Part shown: piece after piece, positions 44,401 to 52,928 of the stretch
How positions within the stretch are numbered: the first letter of the stretch is position 1
Layout of the letters: every line of letters starts with the position of its first letter
DNA from: an uncultured Lachnospiraceae bacterium
GTDB taxonomy: Bacteria; Bacillota; Clostridia; Lachnospirales; Lachnospiraceae
Reading direction: 5' to 3'
DNA: 64,000 nt
NCBI GenBank assembly: GCA_900539175.1
Contig: UQAW01000001.1
Location: 1-64,000, forward strand
The notes under the pieces: model-generated
Database searches by the model: none
Told to the model about the DNA's origin: nothing
What the model saw: the letters and a program-made list of their open reading frames with translations, nothing else
Translations under genes and position numbers: made by a program

Positions 44401-45404
44401 ACGGAACAGGAACAAAAATTGGTGATCCCATTGAATTATCTGCATTACAGCAAATATTCCAGGGGTTGCATGGGGAAAACGGGGAAGAAAAGGTTCCGGT
44501 AGGTTCCATAAAGTCAAATTTTGGTCATTTGCTTCCCTGTGCAGGCGGAGCAGGTCTTATTAAAGTCTTGTTGTGTTTAAAAAATAATAAATTGGTGCCT
44601 AGTCTTCATGTAGACGAGGTAAATCCTTTGTTAGAAAAAAAGGAGTTTCCGCTTAGGATTATTACAGAAGTGCAGGATTGGAAACGTCCGGAAAATGGCT
44701 GCCGTTATGCCGGTATCAGTTCTTTTGGTATTGGAGGAACCAATGCTCACGTTATCATCAAGGACGCTCCGGCAGATAACAGAGAAGCTTCCGGACAAAA
44801 GTATTATCTTGTTGCTGCTTCGGCAAAGGATGAGTATGCGCTTTCTGTTATTCAGGATCGTCTCTCTGACCTGCTACAGGAAAAGGAAATCAGACCGGAG
44901 GATTTGAGTTACACTTTGCAGATGGGAAGAAACCATTACAAATATCGTCTGGCGTTTGTGATAGACGAGGAAAAAAATATCTGCGGAGATAAAGCGACCG
45001 GTATGCGTTACAGAGTCACCGGAAGTAAGGTTGTGGTTTTAAGTGAAAATGATTTCATGAATGAAGGGGAGAGAAAAGTATTTTCAGATATGATAAAACG
45101 CGTGACAAGTGGAAAGTGTTGTCTGCGGGAAAAGGACGAGGAGTTTAAAGCGGACTGCGTGATATGTCTGAACGCCTCGGAAGAATTTATGAAACATGTG
45201 GCAGAGAAGGCGAAAGAGGTAAGAGGGTTAAAGTATTCTTTGGCGGAAGAAGAAAGAGAACTATCTTTTCAATTATTATTAAAAGAATTATATGCATGTG
45301 GTGCAGAGATTGACTGGGAACAGGTATGGAAGGAAGAAGCAGGAAGGATCATTTCCCTTCCGGCGTATCCGTTTAAAAAGACAACTGCATGGATCGAATC
45401 TTAA
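41460..45404 (+). CDS. Acyl-AMP ligase-ACP-ketosynthase starter protein (AT-less)
   Basis: A 1314-residue protein. Residues 1-560 form a fatty-acyl-AMP-ligase-type domain (FSSGSTGNKKGAVLSNENL ~175, GYGMSETV, GRSKDIIIIRGVNYM), which activates a carboxylic acid. An ACP follows with Ser620 (IGGNSVKG). The KS spans about 681-1110 with Cys846 (DSACSSF), EAHGTGT and SNFGHL. The last 200 residues are a KS-to-AT linker joined to a post-AT linker (ISLPAYPFKKTTAW) with no AT between, and there is no second ACP. The AT at 58490 and ACP at 58219 probably complete the module in trans. The ligase-ACP-KS order is that of the first part of MycA/ItuA. GTG 41460 follows GAGAGG. Confidence 0.9.
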   Translation: MRVALAEGIKKDVSHGYKHVYDLLEHAVRIAPEKGTYYIREDGSEEKVTYSTQKKTALGILASLQKKGVKKGDYLIADVSDTKNYHFLMWACFYGGIIITALPRPDFSVKDSETVNGTKQIWEMLGKPVFVTDDEMKNLYERVLGSGKTESMQELFSEDKGNIAEISRDDAAYIQFSSGSTGNKKGAVLSNENLIQASCGIVDFEQCTDSERPLMWLPHTHNFGAFTFCLLSVVLGIDSWSMKTETFVRNPVLFMQKVTQHRVTRLCTNNLGIGILVQMAAQVDTRMFDLSALAAIYIGSEKPSVKLMGAFAALYHINENVFRAGYGMSETVLTVASSRGFDSKKVLRISRKEMSENNKAVAFQGENPEESICLLEHGRPVTNVTIGIFNEKNQLLEENEIGSIRVKSATVFQGYCNSNTGNDESIFADGWFITGDIGFIRDGQLYIAGRSKDIIIIRGVNYMLTDLEAVVQNRLGKEGKVVFIASENESGEELVAFFEHEFSEETKKHYLESVDKIKGCLGTEFGLEVKTVIPVSEIKMTASRKLDRYGMKRAYQSGEYNDILQKVQELEAVTVSKNEGYGEQHQKLAYEIRKCWGKVLNLDPEGISFQASFKSIGGNSVKGFFLIQEIEEFLRNDGRPDIKLNQNLLVKCATIQEMTDYIEGVERETKSGDMQAQKEKEVAITGMAFRLPGASTQEELWKILEEGKDCVHKVSEKRKKLSKEESWDDIFGEIEEIDAFDYEFFNITKEEADFMDPQQRLSLEVAYEALDDSGEGVIDDKEKNIAILAATSGNSYYPLLLDYVKKNGTKDIPPMTMVGNLGSTIATRVAQYLNSRGCAMAIDSACSSFMTAFLLAEKMIQSGECEGALVLGANIFPTSYTHAIARCAGILSKGDCTKVFDKNADGSLLGEGVVAVYLEGLEHARKHKKNIYGVIAGGAMNNDGTSLSVMAPNPAGQYDVLKKAYQESGVNVSDITYIEAHGTGTKIGDPIELSALQQIFQGLHGENGEEKVPVGSIKSNFGHLLPCAGGAGLIKVLLCLKNNKLVPSLHVDEVNPLLEKKEFPLRIITEVQDWKRPENGCRYAGISSFGIGGTNAHVIIKDAPADNREASGQKYYLVAASAKDEYALSVIQDRLSDLLQEKEIRPEDLSYTLQMGRNHYKYRLAFVIDEEKNICGDKATGMRYRVTGSKVVVLSENDFMNEGERKVFSDMIKRVTSGKCCLREKDEEFKADCVICLNASEEFMKHVAEKAKEVRGLKYSLAEEERELSFQLLLKELYACGAEIDWEQVWKEEAGRIISLPAYPFKKTTAWIES

Positions 45405-45452
45405 GAATTATAGAAGTAATATTGTAAACAGACAGAAGGAGGGTTGGAATTT

Positions 45453-46772
45453 ATGTCAGTCATGACAGAATATCATGAGAGAGTAAAAAAATTATTGCCG
45501 GGCGGAGTACATTATAATTTTAATCTGCCCTGGGAAGAAAGTCCGATCCATTACCAAAGGGCAAAAGACAGCCGGGTATGGGATATGGATGGAAAGGAAT
45601 ATCTTGATTTATATGCCCGTTTCGGTGCAATGATTGTAGGGCATGGAAACAAAGAATATAATGACAGCTTAAAAGAAGTTATGGACAGGGTGTTGTCGGT
45701 AAGTCATTGTGATCTGGACGCAGAAGCGCTGGAAGCAATTCATCAATATGTTCCTTCAGCTGAAATGATCCGGTTCGGACTTTCCGGTACGGAAATCGTG
45801 CAAAATGCGATCAGAATTGCACGTGCTTATACAGGAAGAAACCGGTTTGTCAGATTTAATAATCATTATCATGGTAATGCGGATAATATTATGGGCGGTC
45901 ACAGTACAGACCCGGAAAATCCTGTGCCCATGGATTACAGAGGGGATACGAAAGGCACGGAAGGACGGGCAGTCGGTATATTGGAGGATCAGTCGTATCT
46001 GATTGAGTGGAATGATGCGGAGCTTTTAGAAGAACTCTTAAAGGCGCACGGAGAAGAGATTGCGGCAGTAATTATGGAACCCGTATGTGTAAACGGCGGA
46101 AGTATTATGCCAAAGCCAGGCTATCTGCAAAAAGTGAGATCGCTATGCGATACATATGGAATTGTGCTTATTTTTGATGAAATCATTACAGGATTCCGGA
46201 TGGGAATTGGCGGTGCACAGACAGTATTTGGAGTAACACCGGATCTGACAACGCTTGCAAAGGCAATTGCAGGCGGTGGAGTACCTGTTGCCGCCATAGC
46301 CGGAAAAAAAGAAATTATGCAGCTGCTGACAGAAAAAAGGGTAATACATGCAGGAACTTTTAATGGATATCCGCTTGGAACAGCAGCCGTGAAAGCTACT
46401 ATAGATATTTTAAGCCGGGATCATGGAGCAGCATATGAATATATGAAGGCACAGGCAGGTAAAATACACGAAACATTGAGGAAAATTGCACAGGCAGAGA
46501 AGTTTCCGTTGGTTGTTCAGGGACCTGAATTATGCGGAGCATATCATTGTTGTGAGAAAGAGTTGGAGAAACCATCAGAATATATATCGGACATTCAGAT
46601 AAAAGATGTAATTTTGAATGCTGCTCTGCAGAGAAATGGAATTCTGGTTTCCAGTATTTCACGGATATATCCGAACATTACACTTTCTGATCAGGACGTT
46701 GAGTGGTTTGAAGAAAGAGCCGGGGCAGCAATCAGAGAAGCAAAAGAGTTAATTGACGAATTATATGCATAA
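45453..46772 (+). CDS. Class III PLP aminotransferase, GSA/AMT type
   Basis: A 439-residue PLP enzyme of the glutamate-1-semialdehyde aminotransferase fold. GGVHYNFNLPWEESPIHY, WDMDGKEYLDLYARFG, FGLSGTEIVQNAIRIAR, FDEIITGFRMGIGG and the PLP-lysine region LTTLAKAIAGGGVPVAA are visible. It most resembles the aminotransferase (AMT) domains built into iturin/mycosubtilin synthases, which convert a beta-ketoacyl-ACP to a beta-aminoacyl-ACP; here it is a free protein immediately after the ligase-ACP-KS gene. ATG 45453 is preferred to TTG 45444, as AGGAGGG ends at 45443. A role on an aminomalonyl or other intermediate cannot be excluded. Confidence 0.88.
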   Translation: MSVMTEYHERVKKLLPGGVHYNFNLPWEESPIHYQRAKDSRVWDMDGKEYLDLYARFGAMIVGHGNKEYNDSLKEVMDRVLSVSHCDLDAEALEAIHQYVPSAEMIRFGLSGTEIVQNAIRIARAYTGRNRFVRFNNHYHGNADNIMGGHSTDPENPVPMDYRGDTKGTEGRAVGILEDQSYLIEWNDAELLEELLKAHGEEIAAVIMEPVCVNGGSIMPKPGYLQKVRSLCDTYGIVLIFDEIITGFRMGIGGAQTVFGVTPDLTTLAKAIAGGGVPVAAIAGKKEIMQLLTEKRVIHAGTFNGYPLGTAAVKATIDILSRDHGAAYEYMKAQAGKIHETLRKIAQAEKFPLVVQGPELCGAYHCCEKELEKPSEYISDIQIKDVILNAALQRNGILVSSISRIYPNITLSDQDVEWFEERAGAAIREAKELIDELYA

Positions 46773-46789
46773 AAGGAAGAGAGGAATCT

Positions 46790-47668
46790 ATGGCAGCAGT
46801 AAAAGATATGTCGCAAGCAAAGAATGAGAATGGATATAAAAAGTATCTATGGATTTATCTGGGAATTACCTTCGGCTTAAGCTGGGGGATGAGTATTTTG
46901 TATGTTGTTTTTTATGATGTACTTTCCCCGTATGTTGGAGAATTAAATATAAGTAATCCTTTTGTTATGGTTTCACTGAATTCGCCTTCCATAGCGGGTA
47001 TTTTCATTTACCTTATATATGGAGGCTGGCGTGGAATGGCAAATTTTTTGAAACGTTTGATTCCAAATAAAAAAGAGTGTATCTGGTTTCCGGTTCTATT
47101 TGTAATGTCAGTATTGTTTTATGTATGTATGCACTTTGGGTCTAAGTGTTTCGGAATCCCGCTTCCGGAGGTAACGATGGACAGTAAGGAAAGAGTTATT
47201 ACCTTACTGAAAAATATTTATGAAGAGACGGGTCTCCTCGGAGGCGCACTTGGATGGTATGGATTTTTACTTCCCTATATGCAGAGAAGAATGAAATCCA
47301 GTATAAAAGCCGGACTTGCTACAGGTTTCATGTTTGGTTTATTTGTTTTACCGGGGTATTTATTTTCCTCCTTTGAAACAGCAACTGCATATCCGTTTTA
47401 TGTATTGCAGTTAATGTTTTTTTCTGTATTTATTACTTTTGTTTTTAATAAAACGAGAGGGAATGTGTTATTTTTTATTTTTGCATTTTGGCTGGTAGCT
47501 TCCGGAAGCAAATTACAGTTTTATAATTTTGTTACGAGCGTACAGATTTTAGAGATGGTGTTCTTTGCAATTGTATCAATCGGTGTATATTTGTGGTACA
47601 AAAAAGAAAAAGGTGAAGATTTAAATATAAGCGGACTATGTTGTTTTCCGGAGTTTATAGAACAATAG
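46790..47668 (+). CDS. CPBP/Abi-like membrane protein lacking protease residues
   Basis: A 292-residue membrane protein with about eight hydrophobic segments. The segment GALGWYGFLLPYMQRR followed by GFMFGLFVLPGYLF matches the core of CPBP intramembrane proteases, usually GEELGWRGFLLP and WHLP. Here the two catalytic glutamates correspond to Gly152-Ala153 and the histidine to Val186, so it should be proteolytically dead if this alignment holds. CPBP proteins often accompany peptide antibiotic genes as immunity factors. It is tightly linked (17 bases) to the aminotransferase and (13 bases) to the thioesterase. Confidence 0.75.
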   Translation: MAAVKDMSQAKNENGYKKYLWIYLGITFGLSWGMSILYVVFYDVLSPYVGELNISNPFVMVSLNSPSIAGIFIYLIYGGWRGMANFLKRLIPNKKECIWFPVLFVMSVLFYVCMHFGSKCFGIPLPEVTMDSKERVITLLKNIYEETGLLGGALGWYGFLLPYMQRRMKSSIKAGLATGFMFGLFVLPGYLFSSFETATAYPFYVLQLMFFSVFITFVFNKTRGNVLFFIFAFWLVASGSKLQFYNFVTSVQILEMVFFAIVSIGVYLWYKKEKGEDLNISGLCCFPEFIEQ

Positions 47669-47681
47669 GTGAAAGGACATT

Positions 47682-48425
47682 ATGAAAAAAGTTTTTTTAA
47701 AAACAAACGATAAGTCAGGCAGTCAGGTTGTGATGTTTCCGTATTTGGGAGGGAGCGGAACATCATTACTTAAGTTTGCGAAGGAGCTGGATAAAAAAGA
47801 CGATTATGAGATTTTTGTAGCTTTTCCACCGGGACATATGGGATCTGAGAGAGAGCTTTGCAGTAATCTGGGTGATTTGCTGGAACTTTACTATACACAG
47901 TTGAAGGAAATTTTAAAACCAGATTGTATTTTTTTTGGTCACAGTATGGGAGGAGTCATTGCATACTTTTTAGCAAAGAAGCTTTCTGTTTCTAACCCAG
48001 AGATAAGACCAAAAGCTATTATTTTGTCGGCATCTCCGGCACCGGATTTTATGGCGGGAAAAAGGTTGTCAGTCAGTGAGGACGCAGTGCTTTTAAAGGA
48101 TCTGGAAGGAATAGGCGGATTACCGGAGGAATTGCTGGAGAACAGAGAACTTCTGGATTATTTTCTTCCGATTTTCAGGGCAGATTATAGAATTTTGGAA
48201 GATGCGGCAAAGGTTCCACCGCAGTTAATAGATATTCCTGCAAAATTTATCTGGTGTTATAAGGATGAAATGGTCCAGGCAGACAAACTGGTGAGATGGA
48301 AAAAGTATATAAGCGAAATAGGCGTATTCAGAACAATGCCGGAGGATGCAGGGCATATGTATTTGAATACAAAGGCTGAGTTAGTTGCAGAAATGATTCA
48401 CGACTATATAAGTGGAAAAGTATAA
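47682..48425 (+). CDS. Type II thioesterase
   Basis: A 247-residue alpha/beta hydrolase of the GrsT/SrfA-D class, which removes wrong acyl groups from carrier proteins. FPYLGGSGTSLLKFAKEL is the oxyanion region, Ser88 is in GHSMGG, an Asp lies in WCYKDEMV and the His in DAGHMYL. It acts in the cytoplasm on the synthetase T domains. Because no terminal TE exists in the megasynthetase, a direct part in product release is also possible. AAAGGAC precedes ATG 47682. Confidence 0.92.
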   Translation: MKKVFLKTNDKSGSQVVMFPYLGGSGTSLLKFAKELDKKDDYEIFVAFPPGHMGSERELCSNLGDLLELYYTQLKEILKPDCIFFGHSMGGVIAYFLAKKLSVSNPEIRPKAIILSASPAPDFMAGKRLSVSEDAVLLKDLEGIGGLPEELLENRELLDYFLPIFRADYRILEDAAKVPPQLIDIPAKFIWCYKDEMVQADKLVRWKKYISEIGVFRTMPEDAGHMYLNTKAELVAEMIHDYISGKV

Positions 48426-48438
48426 AAGGATAAAACGA

Positions 48439-49770
48439 ATGAAAGAAAAAAGCGGATTTTCAGTATTTTTAGTAATATGGTTTGGACAATTGATTTCTAG
48501 TATAGGAAGTGGTTTGACATCTTTTGGATTAAATGTCTATGTATTTCAGCGGACAGGAAATGCAACGGCATGTTCGGCAGTTATGTTGTGTGCATTTCTT
48601 CCAATGGTGTTATTAACTCCTTTTTCCGGTATTTTAGCAGACCGCTACAGCAGAAGAAAATTAATGCTTATCGGAGATTCTTTTTCGGCAGTTGGTCTTT
48701 GCGTTATGCTTGCAGGTATTCTTGCAGGAAATGATAATACAGTTATGATATGTATCTGCGTGTTTAGCAGCGCTGTTTTTTCATCATTGATGGATCCGGC
48801 TTATAAGTCTACGGTGACGGATTTGCTCACCGTGGAGCAGTTTTCAAAAGCAGGAGGGCTGATCCAGTTAGCTTCCGCAGCTAAGTTTCTGATTGCGCCT
48901 GCATTGGCAGGAATCATAATAAAACTTGGCGGTATAGAACTGATTTTAATGATAGACATATGTACATTTTTCCTGACGCTTTTCTCTGTGATTTATGCTG
49001 GAAAATTAATGGACAAAAGACAAAATCTGCAGGAAGATAAGACAACAAGTTTTTTTGCAGATCTGTCAGAAGGATGGAATACTTTGGTAAAGAACAAAGG
49101 AATTATGGCGTTGTTGCTGCTTTCTACGGTAATTACATTTTATATCGGTTTTGTAGAAACGCTGCTTACGCCAATGCTTCTGGAATTAACAGATTCTTCC
49201 AAGCTTGGAATCATAACATCAGTCAGCGCAGTGGGCATGTTAATTACAAGTCTTATTTTGGGAATGAAAGGAATTGAAAGAAAATATGTAAATGCACTGG
49301 CGATGTCTTTTGCGGCGATGGGTATACTGATCTGTTTTGTTGGTGGTATTACAAATCTCTATATTATAACTGCAGCAGGATTCTTGTTCTTTGCTATGCT
49401 GCCGATTGCTAATACATGTATTGATGTCTTGGTGAGAAGCAGCCTGGAAAAAGAGACACAGGGACGTTTGTGGGGGCTGATATCACTGATTTCACAGATT
49501 GGTTATATTCTGGCATATGGTTTATCAGGTCCGTTGGCAGATTATGTATTTAACCCACTTTTTTATAAGGATGGCCTCCTTGCGGACAGTATTGGAAAGA
49601 TTGTTGGCGTAGGCGAGGAAAGAGGCATAGCATTTATGATGATGCTTTGCGGAATTTCAATGTTTATCTTTAGTATTGTAATCAGCCGGAACAGAGCAAT
49701 AAGAAAAGTGGAAGAACGATATCTTCTTCAAATGGAAAAAAGTATAGAGAAGAAAGGAAACCTATGTTAA
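48439..49770 (+). CDS. MFS transporter, probable exporter
   Basis: A 443-residue major facilitator protein with about twelve membrane helices. GILADRYSRRKLMLIGDSFS is the loop 2-3 signature of the MFS drug/siderophore exporter group (EntS/MFS_3-like). ATG 48439 is chosen because AAAAGGA lies eight bases upstream; an earlier GTG at 48412 has no ribosome site. The end overlaps the next gene by seven bases, indicating translational coupling. Expected to export the NRPS/PKS product or a precursor. Confidence 0.88.
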   Translation: MKEKSGFSVFLVIWFGQLISSIGSGLTSFGLNVYVFQRTGNATACSAVMLCAFLPMVLLTPFSGILADRYSRRKLMLIGDSFSAVGLCVMLAGILAGNDNTVMICICVFSSAVFSSLMDPAYKSTVTDLLTVEQFSKAGGLIQLASAAKFLIAPALAGIIIKLGGIELILMIDICTFFLTLFSVIYAGKLMDKRQNLQEDKTTSFFADLSEGWNTLVKNKGIMALLLLSTVITFYIGFVETLLTPMLLELTDSSKLGIITSVSAVGMLITSLILGMKGIERKYVNALAMSFAAMGILICFVGGITNLYIITAAGFLFFAMLPIANTCIDVLVRSSLEKETQGRLWGLISLISQIGYILAYGLSGPLADYVFNPLFYKDGLLADSIGKIVGVGEERGIAFMMMLCGISMFIFSIVISRNRAIRKVEERYLLQMEKSIEKKGNLC

Positions 49771-52097
49771 AGAAAATTATTTTTCGCGACTTGAAAAGAG
49801 GTAAGGCAGTTAGTATCATACTTTCGCTATTTATTGCAGTTTCAGCAATGTTAAGTGCAGGTGCGGCAGATTTGTTGTATTCTCTGGTTTGTTCTATGAA
49901 TCACTTTTTTGAAGTGTCCCAGACATCGCATATGCTGCAGATGCACAGCGGTAAAATTGAGGAAGAGGAGATTGCTGAATTTGCGGAAGCACATGATTAT
50001 ATTGAAAAGTATCAGATCGTAACTTTACTCAATGTGGAGGGAGATTCTCTCATACTTGATCAAAGTGGAAATACGGAACTTGGGAGTGTAATAGATAATT
50101 CGTTTGTAATCCAAAATACGAAGTTTGATTTTCTGTTGGATGAGGAAAATAAAGTTGCAGAGGTCTCAGAAGGCGAGGCGGCAGTTCCGATCTATTATGC
50201 CATGAAATATAATCTGAAAAAAGGCGATACCATAGGTGTCAGAACAAAAAACGGAATGATAAATTTTGTTATTTCTGCTTTTGTGAGAGATTCACAGATG
50301 AATTCTTCTTATATTTCATCTAAAAGAATTTTGTTATGTGAGAAAGATTGGATCAATCTGGCAAACCAGACAGGAAGTATGGAATATATGATTGAATTCC
50401 GGATTGCTGATACAGATAAAACAGATGCATTGGAAACAGAATATCTGGAAGCAGGACTTCCTGCAAACGGAGCAACGCTCACTTATTCAGGAATACGGTT
50501 ACTGAACAGTCTGACAGATGTTATGATGGCAGCGCTGATTATTCTTGTTGCAGTTTTACTCATTGTCATTTCTATACTATGTATCCGATTTACAATGGTA
50601 GCCAGTATCGATGAGGACTATATGGATATAGCGACCATGAAGAGTATTGGCGTTCCGGCGAAATTTATTGCAGATATCTATCTGAAAAAATATTTTATTA
50701 TTTCCATGGCAGGCTGTATAATCGGATATTTACTGTCCTTCCGTATCAGAGGTGTCGTTCAGGAAAATCTGAATGCCTATATGGGACTGGTAGAGAAAAA
50801 TTTTTATAATTATGTACTGCAGCTTGCAGCCAGTGTAATTGCCGGTCTTCTGGTTGTATTCTTTTGCAGAAAAGCGGTAAAGCGTACAGATAAGGTTCAT
50901 GTTGTAGAGGCATTACAGGGCAGAAATACGAAAAACAGTGATTCGGCGGTATACCATCCTTCTTTAAAGGGAGCAGGAAAACACTGGGTGAATATAAAAC
51001 TCGGAATAAAATATATGTTTAGTTATAAAAAGCCATATTTGATTATTACGCTGATTTTTATTGCATTGACCTTTTTTGTGTTACTTCCGATGCAGCTTAC
51101 AACGACAATTCAGTCACCAAAGTTTACGTCATATATGGGGGTGGCAGAATGTGATGTAAGAGTAGATTTACAGAATGCAGATACGCTTTCAGAGGAATGT
51201 ATGACAATAAAAGAGATTCTTGAGAAGGATCCGGATGTAGCACTGTTTGAAACATATAATACGTATTCTGCAACATCTGAGAATGAAGAAGGAGAGGAAG
51301 TCTACCTGAACTTTGAGACAGGAGATTTTCAGAAATTTGCGATCTCCTGCATGGAGGGAAGAGGTCCCGAAAGTGAAAGTGAACTTGCAGTATCGTATCT
51401 TACCTCAACTCAACTGAATAAAAAAGTTGGGGATCAGATCGTAATCGTTCTGAATAAAAGGCAGTATACATTTACGATCTGTGGAATCTATCAGGATATT
51501 ACGAACGGAGGAAAGAGTGCGAAATCTATGATTCATCCGAAAGATGCTGATGCGTCCAGAGGGGTTATCAATATTGATCTTGTAGAAGGAGCAGATTCTT
51601 CAGAAAAGGTAAGCATATTTGGAAAAAGTTTTCCGGGCGGAAAGATCACAGATATTCACGATTATGTTTCACAAAGTATGGGAGATTTTATTTCACAGCT
51701 TCGTGGAATCACGGTTCTTACGATGGGGATTGCCTTATTGATTATCATTTTTGCAGTAACAGTATTTTTGAAGCTGCTGATTATCAGAAATAAGGAAGAT
51801 ATTGCAGTCATGAAAGGGATCGGATTCAAAAACTTAGATATCAGAATTCAGTATGGTGTGCGGATTGTGTTATCGCTTCTGATCGGAATTGTGGTTGGGG
51901 CGATTTTGGTAAAACTTGCGGGGCAGCCTTTGGTCGGTCAGGTGACTGCTTCTATGGGAGCAGCAGAAATTGTATTTATTACAAATGTTTTTTATGCATA
52001 TGTATTATGTCCGTTGTTTATGTTTGCCGCAGCTATTGTTACGGTTATTGTAGCAAGTAAAGATCTGAAGAGGATAAAAATTGTAGCAGGAATGTAG
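49764..52097 (+). CDS. ABC transporter permease, FtsX/MacB type (first set)
   Basis: A 777-residue permease with an N-terminal membrane segment, a large extracytoplasmic domain (about 60-250), three helices including LIILVAVLLIVISILCIRF, a second extracytoplasmic domain (about 440-630) and a final helix group (ITVLTMGIALLIIIFAVTVF). This is a duplicated FtsX-domain layout, found in MacB, LolC and peptide-resistance transporters. AAAGGA precedes ATG 49764, which overlaps the MFS stop. Pairs with the ATPase 24 bases downstream. Likely function is export or protection. Confidence 0.87.
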   Translation: MLKKIIFRDLKRGKAVSIILSLFIAVSAMLSAGAADLLYSLVCSMNHFFEVSQTSHMLQMHSGKIEEEEIAEFAEAHDYIEKYQIVTLLNVEGDSLILDQSGNTELGSVIDNSFVIQNTKFDFLLDEENKVAEVSEGEAAVPIYYAMKYNLKKGDTIGVRTKNGMINFVISAFVRDSQMNSSYISSKRILLCEKDWINLANQTGSMEYMIEFRIADTDKTDALETEYLEAGLPANGATLTYSGIRLLNSLTDVMMAALIILVAVLLIVISILCIRFTMVASIDEDYMDIATMKSIGVPAKFIADIYLKKYFIISMAGCIIGYLLSFRIRGVVQENLNAYMGLVEKNFYNYVLQLAASVIAGLLVVFFCRKAVKRTDKVHVVEALQGRNTKNSDSAVYHPSLKGAGKHWVNIKLGIKYMFSYKKPYLIITLIFIALTFFVLLPMQLTTTIQSPKFTSYMGVAECDVRVDLQNADTLSEECMTIKEILEKDPDVALFETYNTYSATSENEEGEEVYLNFETGDFQKFAISCMEGRGPESESELAVSYLTSTQLNKKVGDQIVIVLNKRQYTFTICGIYQDITNGGKSAKSMIHPKDADASRGVINIDLVEGADSSEKVSIFGKSFPGGKITDIHDYVSQSMGDFISQLRGITVLTMGIALLIIIFAVTVFLKLLIIRNKEDIAVMKGIGFKNLDIRIQYGVRIVLSLLIGIVVGAILVKLAGQPLVGQVTASMGAAEIVFITNVFYAYVLCPLFMFAAAIVTVIVASKDLKRIKIVAGM

Positions 52098-52121
52098 AGA
52101 AGCAGGAAAGGATACAGATTA

Positions 52122-52889
52122 ATGAATACGATTTTAAAGGTAAAAAAATTAGAGAAAGTCTTTCATACGGAAAAAGGAAGCGAACAGCAGGTGCTAAAAG
52201 ATATCGAATTTTGTGTGGAAGAGGGGGACTTTATTGCAATTATGGGTCCCTCAGGATCGGGAAAATCGACGCTGCTGTATAACATCAGCGGGATGGATCA
52301 GCCCTCTTCGGGTGAAATTCTTCTTGATAATGAGAAGATAAGCGGACTTGATGAGAAGGCATTATCAGACATAAGACTTCGCAGGCTTGGTTATGTGTTT
52401 CAGCAGCCACATTTGATCAGGTGTTTATCCGTAAAGGAAAATATTATTCTTGGAGCTTCTCTTCTACATAAGCATACAGGCGAAGAACTGGAGAAAAAAG
52501 CAATGAGTCTGATGAAAAAGACCGGAATAGAAGAGCTTGCAGAACGTGACATCAGTACACTGTCCGGTGGTCAGGCACAAAGAGTCAGTATTTGCAGAAG
52601 TCTTATGAATGATCCCAGAATCATATTTGCAGATGAGCCGACGGGTGCTTTAAATTCAAAAACATCCGATGAAGTGATGAATTTATTGGTTGATATGAAT
52701 CAGGCGGGAAGTACGATTATGCTTGTAACTCATGATTCCAAAGTGGCAGCAAAAGCGAATCAGGTATGGTTTTTACTTGATGGATGTATCTATAAAAAAA
52801 TAACACTTGGAAAGTGGGATAAAAAAGCAGATTCTTTGCTTAAGCGTCAGGAAGAGGTTATGCATATTATGACAAAGATAGAAGTGTGA
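52122..52889 (+). CDS. ABC transporter ATP-binding protein (first set)
   Basis: A 255-residue ATPase of the MacB/LolD/BceA class. Walker A GPSGSGKST, Q-loop region YVFQQPHLI, signature LSGGQAQRVSICRSL, Walker B IIFADEPTGALNSK and switch VTHDSK are intact. It energises the FtsX permease just upstream. AAAGGA precedes ATG 52122. Confidence 0.92.
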   Translation: MNTILKVKKLEKVFHTEKGSEQQVLKDIEFCVEEGDFIAIMGPSGSGKSTLLYNISGMDQPSSGEILLDNEKISGLDEKALSDIRLRRLGYVFQQPHLIRCLSVKENIILGASLLHKHTGEELEKKAMSLMKKTGIEELAERDISTLSGGQAQRVSICRSLMNDPRIIFADEPTGALNSKTSDEVMNLLVDMNQAGSTIMLVTHDSKVAAKANQVWFLLDGCIYKKITLGKWDKKADSLLKRQEEVMHIMTKIEV

Positions 52890-52928
52890 CAAACACTTCA
52901 GGTAAAAACAGCAGAATGGAGGAATGAT

